From positions 1,493,581-1,557,580 of the forward strand of contig KB445792.1 in the NCBI GenBank assembly GCA_000320605.2: DNA of 64,000 nt. The letters are read 5' to 3'. A program made the position numbers and the translations under genes. The notes beneath the pieces are model-generated. The model saw only the letters and a program-made list of their open reading frames with translations, had not been told where the DNA came from and did not search any database. Source of the DNA: Gelatoporia subvermispora B (Eukaryota > Basidiomycota > Agaricomycetes > Polyporales > Gelatoporiaceae). Below, piece by piece: positions 44,901-57,199 of this stretch (position 1 is its first letter; the number at the start of each line of letters is the position of its first letter).

Positions 44901-47900
44901 CTGTGAATGGTCCCGGTACTCCCGTGGAACGCACCAAGTTCGGAACGGAGGATACGCACGTCTGTTTCCTAGGCAAAGAAGCTTGTGAGTTTATAATCAC
45001 AATCATCTCCAGCGGATGAACTCACCGGATAATCAGCTGTTCCTCAAGTACAAATCGCTTTGACATCCATGCGAATCAAGGAGTTGCAACGCAAGGCATC
45101 ATCTGACGTTGACGTTCATATGCGTAACGGGGATAAAGACACCGACGATACTAATGTTCCAGCTGACCCGTTGGGGCACAGCACGAACATGCGAAGGATG
45201 ATAGGGCTCTTGGAGGATTACATCCTGCATCTTCGCAAAGTGGACGCCGAGTCCACTATGCTCAACACGTCTGGTGGCCAAAGCTATTACATGCCCTCTG
45301 ATACAGTGTCCCCGGAAGAATGGGCTGAATTCGACAATGTCTATCAGGTCCATTGTCCACAATTGTTCATGGATAACGCTATCCGTGATGTATGCCCGCC
45401 CCTCGAGGTTTCTCGAATATTGCTGACATGATCTAGATTCTCATGCAATATTACCATTGCTCACGGTCTCGCCGGGGTTTTGAGTATCACATGGCTACCC
45501 GGTAAGCTAGCATTCATGCGGTCACCGGTACCGTGCTGAACTGTGTCTAAGTGCGGTCAAATTCATCCGAGACCAAGCCCTCGCTGCTCTTGCAGAGGTT
45601 CCTTCACAACCAGATGGACACAAGGGACCGGTTGCCAGCGCTCAAGCAGCAGCAATGGCCGTCCGGAAGCTTTTGGTCGGAGATCATGATCCGAGTACAC
45701 CAATAGAGCGCTGCCACCATGATCCAGCCCAAGCTGATCCGCTTGATGGGTGGTCGAAAGGCGTCTCACTCCGAAAGAGCCACATCTGTCTTCTGCTGAA
45801 ACCGCAAATTGTCCTGCGAAGCGAATCAAATGCAGAATCCGTTTGTGTTCTTGCTGCGGTCCAAGGCAAACTGAAGTCTGTTGCAGTCATGGATGATAGT
45901 AATGCCGATGACCCTGTCAGCGGGAAAGTCATGAGCAGGTGAGAAACTATTCATCTGTTGCTACACTAAGTAACATTGTGGTTCAGGAATTATGCATCGC
46001 TTAGCGGTCTTCAGACATTCTCCCCATCTGCGACCAACAAGTGTGGCGAGGGACATGTTCCATTGGAGGTCTTGATCGATCTGCGCTGCGAAACGAGCGC
46101 CTTCGATCGTCTCGTTCCCCAGACAGAGGCCAGCTTTCAATACGACAAGTTCAACAGACTCCGGCTTCGGAATAATGTCACTTCCATAGTTCGCGCCAGC
46201 GAACAGCAGGGCCCATCTCACCAGCACCTGCAAAACCAGAATGTGGGGACTTGTTCGCTCTTGTAATCCCTCGCTTACTCACTGAAGGACTATACAGGAT
46301 CTGATTCGCCTATACGTACCTCGCTTCACCGTCTCCGCCAACGATCGACACTTCCAGGCGATTTCAAACATTGTGACGAACTTGGTGCTATTCTCGGACG
46401 CTGCGCTGAAGAATCGCTCAGAGAAGCTCGAGAAGATGCTGTTCAGCTATGACTTCACCAATCTCGATTCATCTGCGGACGTAGTTGCGAGCATGCAAGC
46501 CCGCTTGCGGCGCGCCCTAGAAACTCAGTGCGAAGCAGAACACAAGCTCCGTGATGCGGGCGAGGAGGGGCGTACTGAACTCTTGAAACTCGAAGGCCAC
46601 ATTCGTCTGCTCGGCGAAGAGCTTAACCTGGTCTTCGATGCTATCAAGCTTGCGCAAGACAAAGCCCATGACAATCCTCAGAAAAAATCTGCTTTGTTGT
46701 TCCATGCCTCATCGTCGGAGATCTCGTGGCGGATGCTCGATCAGCAAGATCAATTGATAGCCAAGCTAGACGTTCGCGATATTGACTTTTACTGGTTGAA
46801 TCGACATGACAGTTCCACGGTGAATGACTTATCTGTAGGGGACCTCCGTGCATTCGATGGCGCAGCAGACGCAGAGTGGACTGAGATTCTGTCGAAACAA
46901 AACGAGCCGTCCACGCACCCCCTCGTTAAAGTAAGTTGCTCAAGCTCGCATACCATCCTTCCGATTGACGACTGAGAATCATGTAGCGCAAGCTGTTCCT
47001 TGTGGCAGACTGGGTCGTATTGCCCCCTGTTGGAGGGATTACCATCTACGAACGCTTCGAATTGACACTGCACCCGATGCGTTTGCAGCTCGACACTCGA
47101 GTGGGACACAAAATCTTGGAATACGTCTGGCCGTCACGGAAGAACAGGCAGCCTCGCGAGAGCGATAATTCCGGACATGCTCTCCTTGACTCTAACGTCA
47201 TGATGGATGAGCCTCAGACACTAGCAGAGCCAGCTCGTCGCTCGTTCTCCGACGCTCCTACGCGCAAGTCCGAAGACTCGCATAGGCTGACGACGCCTTC
47301 ACCTCGGCGATTAGGGTCTTCCAGATCATTCAATGACTTGCGCAACATGAGGAACGACTCGCTGCAGGTCCCCAAGCTGCACAAGACCCGCTCAACAGAA
47401 TCACTGGCTTCGCCATCTTCGCCTAGTCGATCTATGACCGACTCTTATAAGATGCGTGCGACAGCTAGTCGAGAGTATGATGATGCCACCGAGATGAAAG
47501 CTCGCTCTTCGCAAAAGACCTTCGTAATGGTCAAGGTCTCTAGGTGCGCCGCTCTCGTTTGTAACCCCGGATCGACAAGTTGACGTGGCAATGTTAGTCT
47601 GCACTTGATGCTCAGTATCCAAAAGGAAGGATCTTTCTTGTGTCGAGACGCTCGCATTCGAACAAGAGACCTTGAATATCGCAATCAGACTTTGAGTGTA
47701 AGTCAGCAATGGCGTGTAATTTGTGTTGATAATTCCTGACACTGCTCTATACAGTTCGAGCAGCTAGTGGATCAGTTTATTCCATCCGGACGGAACTGGA
47801 CCTCTTGGATCAAGATGGCATTCCAGCAACCACTGGTGCCCGTCCTCCCGGTGGCCAGGGAGATCATCTCGAAAACCAAGTGGATCGCAACCAAGAGTCA

Positions 47901-48341
47901 CCGTCCACATGATACTCCTCGCAACAGACCCGGATCGCCTGGACTAGCTATGTTCAGGAGCTCAACGAGCAGTGACGGACCTCCTGCGAAATCGAAGCGT
48001 CAGGTAAAAGAGCAGCCCTCTCAGGATACCACGCAGGGACAGCAGCGAGCTCTGCCACGCTCTGGCCTGGCAAACGAGATTGACAATGCATCCGATTCGC
48101 CGTCAGATTACGGTAGCCCTATTCGCCAGCTTCCTCGACCACGCATGCTGAGCATGTTCAAGAGACGACATGAGACGAAGAAAAGTGTAGATTCTGATGC
48201 GTCCGGAGGGGTGAGTGAATCTACGAGCTGACCGTTGCAACTATCGACTGACGCGCGCCTAATTAGACGACGTCATCCTGGTCGAGCCGTAAATCAGATT
48301 CTAAAGACTCGGTGGATTCTACTCAAGGCCCTCAATTATAA
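38924..48341 (+). CDS. FMP27: FMP27/BLTP2 (Hobbit/SABRE) bridge-like lipid-transfer protein
   Basis: Very large protein (close to 3000 residues) that forms a hydrophobic groove between the ER and the plasma membrane. The N-terminal membrane anchor (NWTLLILWAIRIVTLSLLF) and VRSVSLRSIRGIYFRSKAG open it. The family hallmark GFWDK lies at 43468-43482, followed after a 54-bp intron by LRLILHWKVQVQF, then SRDPHDLGGRGAGFALCWKG, FVLERSCGPECGTC and FFKFRPHYTIQLEKKS. A late exon (46370-46940) carries a coiled coil. The tail is a long Ser-rich disordered region, spliced across an intron at about 48211-48267 to end TQGPQL. The main exon 40382-43480 is over 3 kb. The ATG at 38924 is the first in the anchor's frame. 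Exon junctions at 39865, 40200 and 40314 are my best reading. Confidence 0.9.
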
Positions 48342-48632
48342 TGTCTCTACAAAGCGCATACGTATATACGCACACTGTGCTGCTTGCTACACAGATAGAA
48401 TAGATAAACCCCATAGTTCGTACGATATAATAAAATGATCTGATGTTTGCTCGCGTGGAGAGCCAAGGAAGTGGCGACTCGCGAGGGCGTGGCTGACGAG
48501 CCAAGTTGAGCCACTGACTTCATTCGGGGAGGAGTATAGCCCGGCGCATATGCCATATTATTCTGGACATGGCCTGTTCCACGACGTCCTAGTTGTCTCC
48601 GTGCCCCTTTCCTCCGTCTACTTTCCTCCGAA

Positions 48633-51035
48633 ATGCCCTCCATCCGCGTAAGAGACGGATATGCGACTCTGAACGACGACCCGTCTCAACCCTCCAATCA
48701 GTCGAGAGCACGGCAACACTCGGTCACAGACTACCTGAGCTCTCGGCAGCCTGGTACCTCAAACGACAACAGTGCGAATGGCACTAGCTCTAATTCCCGC
48801 CAACGCGCATATACGACTGGTAGCGTATCGCCGCCAACAGACATACGGCCTTCGCGATCGAGGCGACCTAGCAGGGTTTCACAACACATCCTGACCAAGA
48901 CGTTACCGCCGCTTCCCAGCACCACAGAAGAAGTCCCCGAAGACCCTTTCCTTACGCGCAAAGATCTCTCTCCTACACACCATCACACTGGGTCGGATAG
49001 CGTCTCGCTGCAAGGAAGGCAGACAGATGTCGTGGTGCCATCGGATACATGCCAGCCAGGGCGTGTCGACAGTGCTCTAAGCTTGCCTCACACTGGAACA
49101 TGTGAAGGATCGTTGGACGATACGCGACATCACCACGATGATATAGTGGAACATTTGGACGTCATCGGTATGTCCATGGTACGATAATCCTGCCCCCCCC
49201 CCCAAGGACTGACCTCTGGTATGAAACAGACCCGCAAATAGCTACCGTCTCGACGCTGACGAATGCTGCTAATGCTATTGTTATGTATGTATGCTCCGCA
49301 TATCGTTGGCATGTCCTGACACAGGAATTCAGGACCCCCTTGGCGTTCTATTCCCGCAAGCCAGTGGTTGTTCTACCACGAAAGCGTCGTCGACCAAAGG
49401 GGAAAGGGGACCCGGAGAAGGGAGATCCGTTGGTGGAAGACGAGGATCTTCTTGATCAACACGTGGAAGATGTCTTAAGAAAACGAGACAGATTCAGAAG
49501 AGTGATGCAAGGAGTATGGTCATTCGTGAAGACTCGTAAGTATCATCGTAATCTCCGAGTTGGCCTGAGTATTATTGACGCATGCTGATTCTACAGCTCT
49601 CGGTGTAAGCTATTCCTGGGTGCGTTTTGTTCATGTGCTGAACCACATACATAGGTCATCACCGCCATCTACGGCTTCTTAGTCGGTGAGTCTGCGAGCT
49701 ATACTGACGTTCCTAGGATGCTAACATCATCTCTGTCTCCAAGTCTTTTGGGGTACTGGAATTGTCTTCTTCCTCGCTAAATTCATCAACCTCCACAATT
49801 CGATTACTCAGGGATACTGGGTAGAGTTGTGTCAACAGGTCGAGACTGGTAAGGCCAATCAATTGGGATTCATCCTGGTTTATATAATTCTCTTGTAGGT
49901 CTATTTACACTAACGAGTATCGGCCTGATCCCTTTTCGCGTGGTTGACACATATCGTAAGTGTGCACGACACAAATTTTATTCGGTTGATTTGACAATGA
50001 TGGGCGTAGGCATAGTCAAAATATGGCGTTACAAGCGACGGATTGCAATGCATCGTCTCAAGGCAGGCGTGCCTGAGCTTTATGACCCGGACGACTTGCC
50101 TGATCCCGTCTACGACGCAAATTACGTCCACGTTCTAACGGAAGAGGAACAAATGGATCTTCACTATCGTGAGTTCGCTCAGATTGATAGTGACCCGGTA
50201 ACTCACACGTTCCCCCAGAGCAGCACAAATTTATGGAGTCACAGACATGGTACCGGCCCCACGGAACGGAGACGCATAGAGTAAGGATTCGTCCTGGCTA
50301 TGTATTTCCAGCTGCTCACCCTACCCCATGCAGGCATTTCCAATCAAGTATGTGCCCCGCGACTAGAGTTTGTGAGACACCTGCTAAGATGACATTAGCA
50401 TCGCTCTGTGGATCTGCATCCTAAATGACCTCAACTCGTTCTTCCAAGTGAGTGTTGCGTAAAATACGCGAGGATGGTGGTCTCACGAGTATATCCAGTG
50501 TCTCTTGAGCGGCTGCATGTGGGGTTTGAACAGGTACGAACAGCGTCATTGTAGCAAATACATGCTAGGGCCCAAGCTGAAGCCATTACCCTACAGATTT
50601 CAACGGCCAGCGTGGACGACAGCGACCACACTGCCGGCTGCATTTGTACGTTATATGACAACTCTGTCAAATGTCGCGCACACCTCATGAGCCACTTTTC
50701 AGATTGCTGGCATCCTCGCCGGCGTCTTCATCTGGTGGGGTGGACGTAAAACCAAGCGCACCGAGGAAGTCGAAGAGCGGCTGCGGACGGCTTTGGCTAT
50801 GGAAAGGAAGCCATCAAAACGACCATCGCCGTCTGTTGCCGTCAATGGAAATACCAACGTCCCTCCAGCTCAGCCAGAGCCCTCCCCCGTGCCGGAATCA
50901 CCAGAGAAGGCCCCCAATTGCAAGGACTTCGCTGATCGCCCTCGGAGGGAAGCTCAACCTTCTGCGTTCTCAATCCCAATCGCGGACGAGATGACCGTGC
51001 CCCCAGCGCACACCTTAGAGATTGGGAATCAGTGA
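48633..51035 (+). CDS. DUF2985-family multi-span membrane protein
   Basis: Long disordered Ser/Pro-rich N-terminus (about 190 residues: MPSIRVRDGYATLNDDPSQP onwards), a basic linker (PRKRRRPKGKGDPEKG), then VLRKRDRFRRVMQGVWSFVK. The membrane domain follows over many small exons (VITAIYGFLVVFWGTGIVFF, LFTLTSIGLIPFRVVDTYR, INIALWICILNDLNSFFQ, AAFIAGILAGVFIWWG), with a conserved WRYKRRIAMHRLKAG loop between spans. A cytosolic Pro-rich tail ends LEIGNQ. This order matches fungal DUF2985 proteins, whose function is not known to me. An intron near 49185-49230 contains an 11-base C run (49193-49203). Confidence 0.85.
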
Positions 51036-51541
51036 AACGGACCCACGATCCTTACGATCTATCGCTCACTCATGTAACAATTGTTGTAACATTCTTTTGG
51101 ATTATGCAGTCGGACCGCACCTCCACATGTACCTTGGCTCCTCAGTAGATCACATACTTAGTCGCTTTCGCACTGTACGTACTAACGCTTTGCACTGTAT
51201 CACACCGATGCCATATACACGCACGTCAAGCTATTGTCATTCAATGTATGTCCTACGCAGTTGAAAGCGCCTATGGGGGATTGTTGAAATCCGTACATAC
51301 TGACTTTTACGCCTGCTCTGCACAAAAGCCGCCGGCTTTACGAGGCCGATCACAACCAGACCTGTCCACCCGGGTAACGCCCGCCGATTCTTCCTCGGCC
51401 GGGCGGTCGGGCTGGCACCGGCGACCCGAACGCCTTGTCGTCACAACTACCCTGGGTCAATTTTACAGCGCTGCTCGTTGAGAGTGCCCACTGATAAATT
51501 AACCGTGACACGGGCGCTGTTGAAGCGCAGAGAGGTGCATT
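51036..51541. other. Convergent intergenic region
   Basis: About 500 bp holding the 3' ends of the DUF2985 gene and MET6. No further gene seen. Confidence 0.45.
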
Positions 51542-54203
51542 TAAGCGTAGGTCTGGCGAGCCCAGCGAGCGGCAGCGACCAAGTTGGCGAGCGAAGCTTT
51601 GAAAATACAGCATGTTAGCACATGGCTTGATAGGGGAAAAGGAGCATTAACTCACCCTCAGTCTCCTTCCAGCCACGGGTCTTGAGACCACAGTCGGGGT
51701 TGATGAAGAGGAGGGAGTCGGGGAGGATCTCAAGCATGGCAGCAATGCGGTCCTTGATCTCCTGCTCCGAGGGGACACGGGGGGAGTGGATGTCGTAGAC
51801 ACCGGGACCAATCTGGTTCGAGTAACCGTACTGCTTGAACGTCTTGAGCAGCTTCATGTCGCTCTTCGACGCCTCGATGGAGATGACGTCCGCATCGAGG
51901 GCCTGAATCGACGGGAAGATGTCGTCGAAGTCGGAGTAGCAGAAGTGCGAGTGGGTCTGGAGGGCGTCGCTGACACCGGCGGTCGCCAGCTTGAACGACG
52001 GCAGCGCCCAGTTGAGGTAGGGCTCCCAGTCAACCTTGCGGAGGGGCAGCTGGGGGAAGTTTTAGCGACCGTACATAATAGAACCAGTGGATGGTACGTA
52101 CACCCTCACGAAGGGCAGGCTCGTCAACCTGGACAGCCTTGATACCAGCCTTCTCAAGGTCAATGACCTCATCACGGAGAGCCAGGGCGAGCTGCATGCA
52201 TTGCATCTCACGGGAGATGTCGGCACGAGGGAAGGACCAGTTGAGGATGGTCACAGGGCCAGTCAACATACCCTTCATGGGCAGGTTGGTGAGGCTCTGC
52301 GCGAAGCTGGACCAGCGGATAGTCATGGGACTAGGGCGGCTGACGTCAGAGACAACGATAGGGGGACGAACGTAGCTAGGTAATTGGGGTGAGCATCGAA
52401 CATCCAGTCCGAGAACGGGAGTCACGAGTACTTACCGAGAACCGTAGCTCTGCACCCAGCCGTTCTGAGTGAAGACGAAGCCGTTGAGCCGCTCGCCGAA
52501 GTACTGGACCATGTCGTTACGCTCAGGCTCGCCGTGAACGAGAAGGTCCAGCCCACACTGCTCTTGGAAACGAACAACAGTCTCAATCTCCTTCTCGATG
52601 AACTTCTCGTACTCCGCCTCGGTGATCTCCTTCTTCGTGAGCTTAGCACGAGCAGCACGGATCTCCTTCGTCTGAGGGAAGGAGCCGATGGTGGTGGTCG
52701 GGAACTTGGGGAGGTGGAGGTGGTTCTGCTGAACCTCCTTGCGAACAGAGAAGGGGCTCTTGCGCTCGAACATGTCGGGGGTAACGGAGGCAACGCGCTT
52801 GCGGACAGCATCGTCGGAGTTGCGCTCGAAAGCACGACGCTTAGCGATGGAGATCTTGTTCGCCTCGAGAGCCTCGAGGACCTTGGCGTCCTGAGAGCCG
52901 GAGAGAACGGAGGCGAGAACAGAGATCTCGGCAGCCTTCTCGAGGGCAAAGGACAACCAGTCCTTCTGCTCGGCAGTGAGAACCTTCTCAGCAGCGAGGG
53001 TCACAGGGGTGTGGAGGAGCGATGACGAGGAAGCAGCGACGACACGGTCCTGGCCGAGGGCCGCGATGGCCTTCTCACCCTGCTTGATGGCACCCTCGAG
53101 GTCGGTCTTCCAGATGTTACGGCCCGAGACGAGACCAAGCGAGAGGACGATGCTGGTCGGCTTCACCGCAGCGATGACCTCATCGAGCTGGCCAGAAGCA
53201 CGGTCAAGGTCAATGTGAAGACCAGCCACGGGGAGCTTGGAAACGAAGCTGAGGTTGGAGTCGAGACGGCCGTAGTAGGTGGTGAGCATAATCTTGGGGG
53301 CGACCGGAGCGAGCTCAGAGTACGCGAGAGTGAACTGCTTGTCGTAGTACTGGGCGGAGTCGAGGACAAGGATAGGCTCGTCAACCTGGACCCACTCGGC
53401 ACCAGCGGCCTTCAGGTCAGCCAGGAGCTGCTTGTAGACGGGGAGGATCTTGTGGAGAAGGCTGATGGGTTCGAAGCCGGGCTTGGCCTCCTTCGCAGCC
53501 TTTCCAAGAGCCAGGAAAGTGATGGGACCAACAACCACGGGGCGGGTGTTGATACCATGAGCCTTCGCCTCATTGTACTCCTCGACGGCCTTGTTGAAGT
53601 TGAGCTTGAAGACGGTCTCCTCGGAGAACTCGGGCACAACGAAGTGGTAGTTGGAATCGAACCTGATTGGATGCAAGTGGTGAGCGCCAATATCACAGTG
53701 ACAGGAGATGGCGTGCTATATGCGCGCTTTCGACGAAGATACTCACCACTTCTTCATCTCAGAGGCGGGGACATCGACACCGTCCGCCTGGCGACCACGG
53801 CCCATGGCGAAGTACACGTCCAGAGGGGACAGGTTGTGTCCGAGGTAACGCTTAGGAATGACATTGAAGGCAGCGGAGTGGTCGAGAATGTGGTCGTAGA
53901 GAGTGAAGTCACCGCTGAAGTCAAATTAGATGAAATCACGACTGGCGCGTGATGGAAAGGACGTACCTGGGGATGAGCTCAACACCACGCTCCTTGAGGC
54001 TTGTCCAGCTGGCCTTCTTGACGTCGGCAGCAGCCTTGGTGAGCTCATCGGCAGAGATCTTGCCCGCCCAGTAAGCCTCGACAGCCTTCTTCACCTCACG
54101 GTTCGCACCTTTTCAAGTGATGTGTGAGAAAAGGGCGGGAGCAATAGACATGCAACATGCACATACCAATGCGAGGGAAACCGAGAACGCTGGACGCAAC
54201 CAT
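51542..54203 (-). CDS. MET6: Cobalamin-independent methionine synthase (MetE/Met6)
   Basis: Transfers methyl from 5-methyltetrahydropteroyltriglutamate to homocysteine. Begins [13 protein letters not shown] at the ATG complementary to 54201-54203. The N-terminal barrel includes [14 protein letters not shown] and [12 protein letters not shown]; the C-terminal catalytic barrel includes [51 protein letters not shown] and [13 protein letters not shown]. The zinc ligands are in place: [10 protein letters not shown] (His and Cys), the glutamate of [11 protein letters not shown] and the cysteine in [13 protein letters not shown]. Ends RWARQTYA. Six or so introns, most near the 5' end. The length of about 765 residues is normal. 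Confidence 0.97.
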
Positions 54204-55110
54204 TCTGAAGTGTGTGGAGATGGTCGTAGTTAGAGGTGAAAGGGGTTGGTAGGGGGTGGAGAATTGGCGAGGAAGAGGTCTTATAAGGGAGCGCGCCTAA
54301 ATTATACGTGAAGATGTCGTGCTGGCACACATCGAACCACCCCGTCTGGGGTATCGATTTGAAGATCTTATCATTTCCGTATGAGTCACTGCACATACCT
54401 GCCCGCCATTCGCCCGAACTCATTGTCAGCCCAGAGATAATTCAGAGAATCCATCCAGGCGAATCATCCGCGTCGTTCAACACCCATCACGTCGCATCGC
54501 ACCATTATTCGTCGTTATCTATCCCCGGTAACACCAGAACATGGGTTGGGCCGAGCTGCGAGCTGCAGTCGACTCTACACAGGCATAAGCTTTCCCCGGA
54601 CGTCGTATATATCGTACCCGTATATACCCCTGTGCTCTTTCGCCCGGTCCGCGCCTCGCGATCTCTTGAGACAAACTCAACTCGGGCACATGTATGCGAT
54701 TGTTCGCGGCACACAGGGGGCTCGTCCCTGAAGTGTGCGGAACTTGGTCCGCACATTTCATTACCCTGGACGTGTTCCGCTCCGCCAGCAGCGTCGGAGG
54801 GAGGGGCGCTCTGGGGCCCCATCACGGATCCTCGTGTCCCTGCGGCACCCATGCGTCGCGGCGACGTGGACCATCGACAGCCATCGACAAGCTCCTCGAC
54901 TGGCTCGACAAGGCCGTCGATATGTTCTCCCCGCTGATCGATTTATCGCAAGCGTCATATGAGCACCATCGACACAGACCACCGCGGCCCAGACGCACCT
55001 CCTCCGGTCCGGTCTACCCCGCTCCCTCCTTCAAATAGCCCCAGCACACTCAGGAGATGGACGTCTGAACATCCTCCAAGCTCCGTCTACCATCTCTCTT
55101 CATCCCAGCC
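54204..55110. other. Divergent promoter region between MET6 and the polyol dehydrogenase
   Basis: About 900 bp, the longest gap without a gene. TATA-like ATATATCG and TATATACC runs occur near 54605-54635. A plus-strand open frame (54308-54937) is long but has no protein character. Confidence 0.45.
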
Positions 55111-56711
55111 ATGTCCGATAACCCGTCCTTTGTTCTCCGTGCCGTCGAGGATGTCATTTACGAGGACAGACCGATCCCCGAGAGTGAGCCCGCTTCTGCT
55201 TCGTAGATTATCCCCGATCCTCATCGAATCCGCCTGATAGTCTTCGACGATGAGGTACTCGTAGAGGTCAAGAAGACCGGTATGTCGAACCCTTCAGCTC
55301 TCGTAGAATAATGCTGACAGTATCTCCTAGGTATCTGCGGCTCCGATGTATGTGCAATGGTCACTGTCATTGCGCCATTTCGTAGCTCACTTCCCATCAG
55401 GTGCACTATCTTGCTCATGGCCGCATCGCCGACTTCGTTGTCGAGAAGCCCATGGTATGCAGGATCTACACTCTCAGACCGTGTTCCATTTTTGATTGCC
55501 GCTGATAGGTCCTCGGGCACGAGTCCGCCGGCATTGTCTCCAAGGGTGTGTTAATCAATACCATGACGAGTCCAATTGTTGACCGCTGCGCGCAGTTGGC
55601 AAGAAGGTCAAGAATGTCAAGGCTGGTGACCGTGTGGCAATGGAGCCCGGTGCTACTTGCCGCATCTGTGAAGACTGCAAACGTGGTAAATACGAGGTGT
55701 GTTCACGATCGGCATTCGAAACGAGGACGTTGGTTGATGAATGGACCAAAGCTATGCCCTGATATCATCTTCGCTGCCACCCCTCCGTATGACGGCACTC
55801 TCTGCCGCTACTACCGGATTCCAGGAGATCTCGTCTATAAGCTTCCCGACAACCTGACGCTCGAGGATGGCGCCATGGTACGCTGATGCCATTCTCGTTC
55901 ACGAACCTTCGCTAACGATAATACAGATGGAGCCTCTGTCAGTTGCTGTCCACGTAGTGGCGAACATCGCCGGCTTCCGCTCAAACCAGACTTGCGTTGT
56001 ATTTGGTGCCGGCCCCGTCGGTCTTCTGTGCATGGCCGTCGCGAAAGCGCTTGGCGCATCTCGTGTCATCGCCGTCGACATTGTGCAGCAGCGCCTCGAC
56101 TTCGCAAAGAACTATGCGGCGACGGAGACCTACCTCCCCCCGTCATTCCAGCAGGGCGAGAGCCGGATGGAATACTCGCAGCGGAATGCGAAGCAAATGC
56201 GGGAGCAGCTCGGGATTGAGGACCGCGGCCCGAACGCGATCGATCTCGTTATCGACGCCAGTGGTGCCGAGGTATCGATACAGACCGGTATCCTTATTGC
56301 CAGGACCGGCGGTACCTACGTCCAGGTGCGTTCTCTGCAACCTCGAATTTGCCCGCAAAAGTGACATTCGAGTCAGGTCGGAATGGGTGCTCCTGAGGTG
56401 ACGATCCCGATCACCCTGCTGCTGGTCAAGGAGATCAACTTCAAGGGCTCGTTCCGTTACGGCGTAAGTTTCCTCCACGATTCGGACGGATGAGACTTGT
56501 CTCACCATGCATATAGCCCGGAGACTACGCTCTCGCCATTGCACTTGCCGGGCAAGGAAAGATCGACCTCAAGCCACTCATCACGCACAGATTCGCATTC
56601 ACCGACGCGATAGCGGCGTTCAACACGACGAAGGCTGGCAAGAGCCCTGATGGCAAGGGGGTTATCAAGGCGATCATCTCTGGCCCGGATGTTCCGCTGA
56701 ACGAGTACTGA
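55111..56711 (+). CDS. NAD-dependent xylitol/sorbitol dehydrogenase (zinc MDR family)
   Basis: Oxidises xylitol to D-xylulose and/or sorbitol to fructose. MSDNPSFVLRAVEDVIYED opens it. Catalytic zinc ligands: Cys in TGICGSDVHYL, His/Glu in VLGHESAG; structural zinc cysteines in CRICEDCKRGKYELCP (55660-55750, across an intron). The cofactor-binding VVFGAGPVGLLCMAVAKALG and the aspartate of VIAVDIVQQRLDF indicate NAD rather than NADP. The C-terminus has QVGMGAPEVTIPITLLLVKE and FKGSFRYGPGDYALAI and ends VPLNEY. The exon with the catalytic cysteine (55331-55347) is only 17 nt. Whether the natural substrate is xylitol, sorbitol or arabinitol cannot be told from sequence. Confidence 0.92.
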
Positions 56712-57199
56712 GCACCGGTTTCTTGTTCTGAGGGATCTATGAGGATATGTCGGGTTGCAATGTCTTGGATAGGTTAAAGCAAAACAAAGTGTAAGAGTAC
56801 TACGCAGAATCATTAGCAGTGAACGTTCCACATATAATTTGAAGCATTGAACGCCGAGCCGTCGACATACATGAGCGCCTCCAGACGCGCATCCCGGATA
56901 TGACGCGTCTTAAAGCTTAACGCGTCTCACAGTGCTTCGACCGCGATTCGAGACTTCGTTGGCTACTAGCTACCACAATTCCATGGTCTTCATGAACAAC
57001 GGACATTGGATCGTATTTTGCACCACATCGTGACTTTCCATTGAACGTTTCGCTTCAAGTCTACGCAAGCACGCAAACCAACTGAGAAGCATGCGTTTCG
57101 GCGCACGCAACGCGTATTACTTGCGCATATCCCCCAATGTCGTATTACCACTCTATGTGAGTGCAAGAAGAAACGATGGCAACTCACGCAAATTGAACC
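56712..57199. other. Promoter region of the 57.2-kb unknown gene
   Basis: About 490 bp. Contains two ACGCGT boxes (see separate entry). No gene or repeat otherwise. Confidence 0.5.
56903..56925. promoter_or_regulatory. Paired MluI cell-cycle boxes
   Basis: ACGCGT at 56903-56908 and 56920-56925, 11 bp apart and separated by an AT-rich TTAAAGCTTAA, about 275-300 bp before the next ATG. Two copies this close are unlikely by chance. Confidence 0.55.

Noticed and set aside
54308..54937. 209-codon open frame upstream of the polyol dehydrogenase
   Set aside because: Composition is not protein-like, there is no good start context, and it fills the divergent promoter between MET6 and the dehydrogenase.
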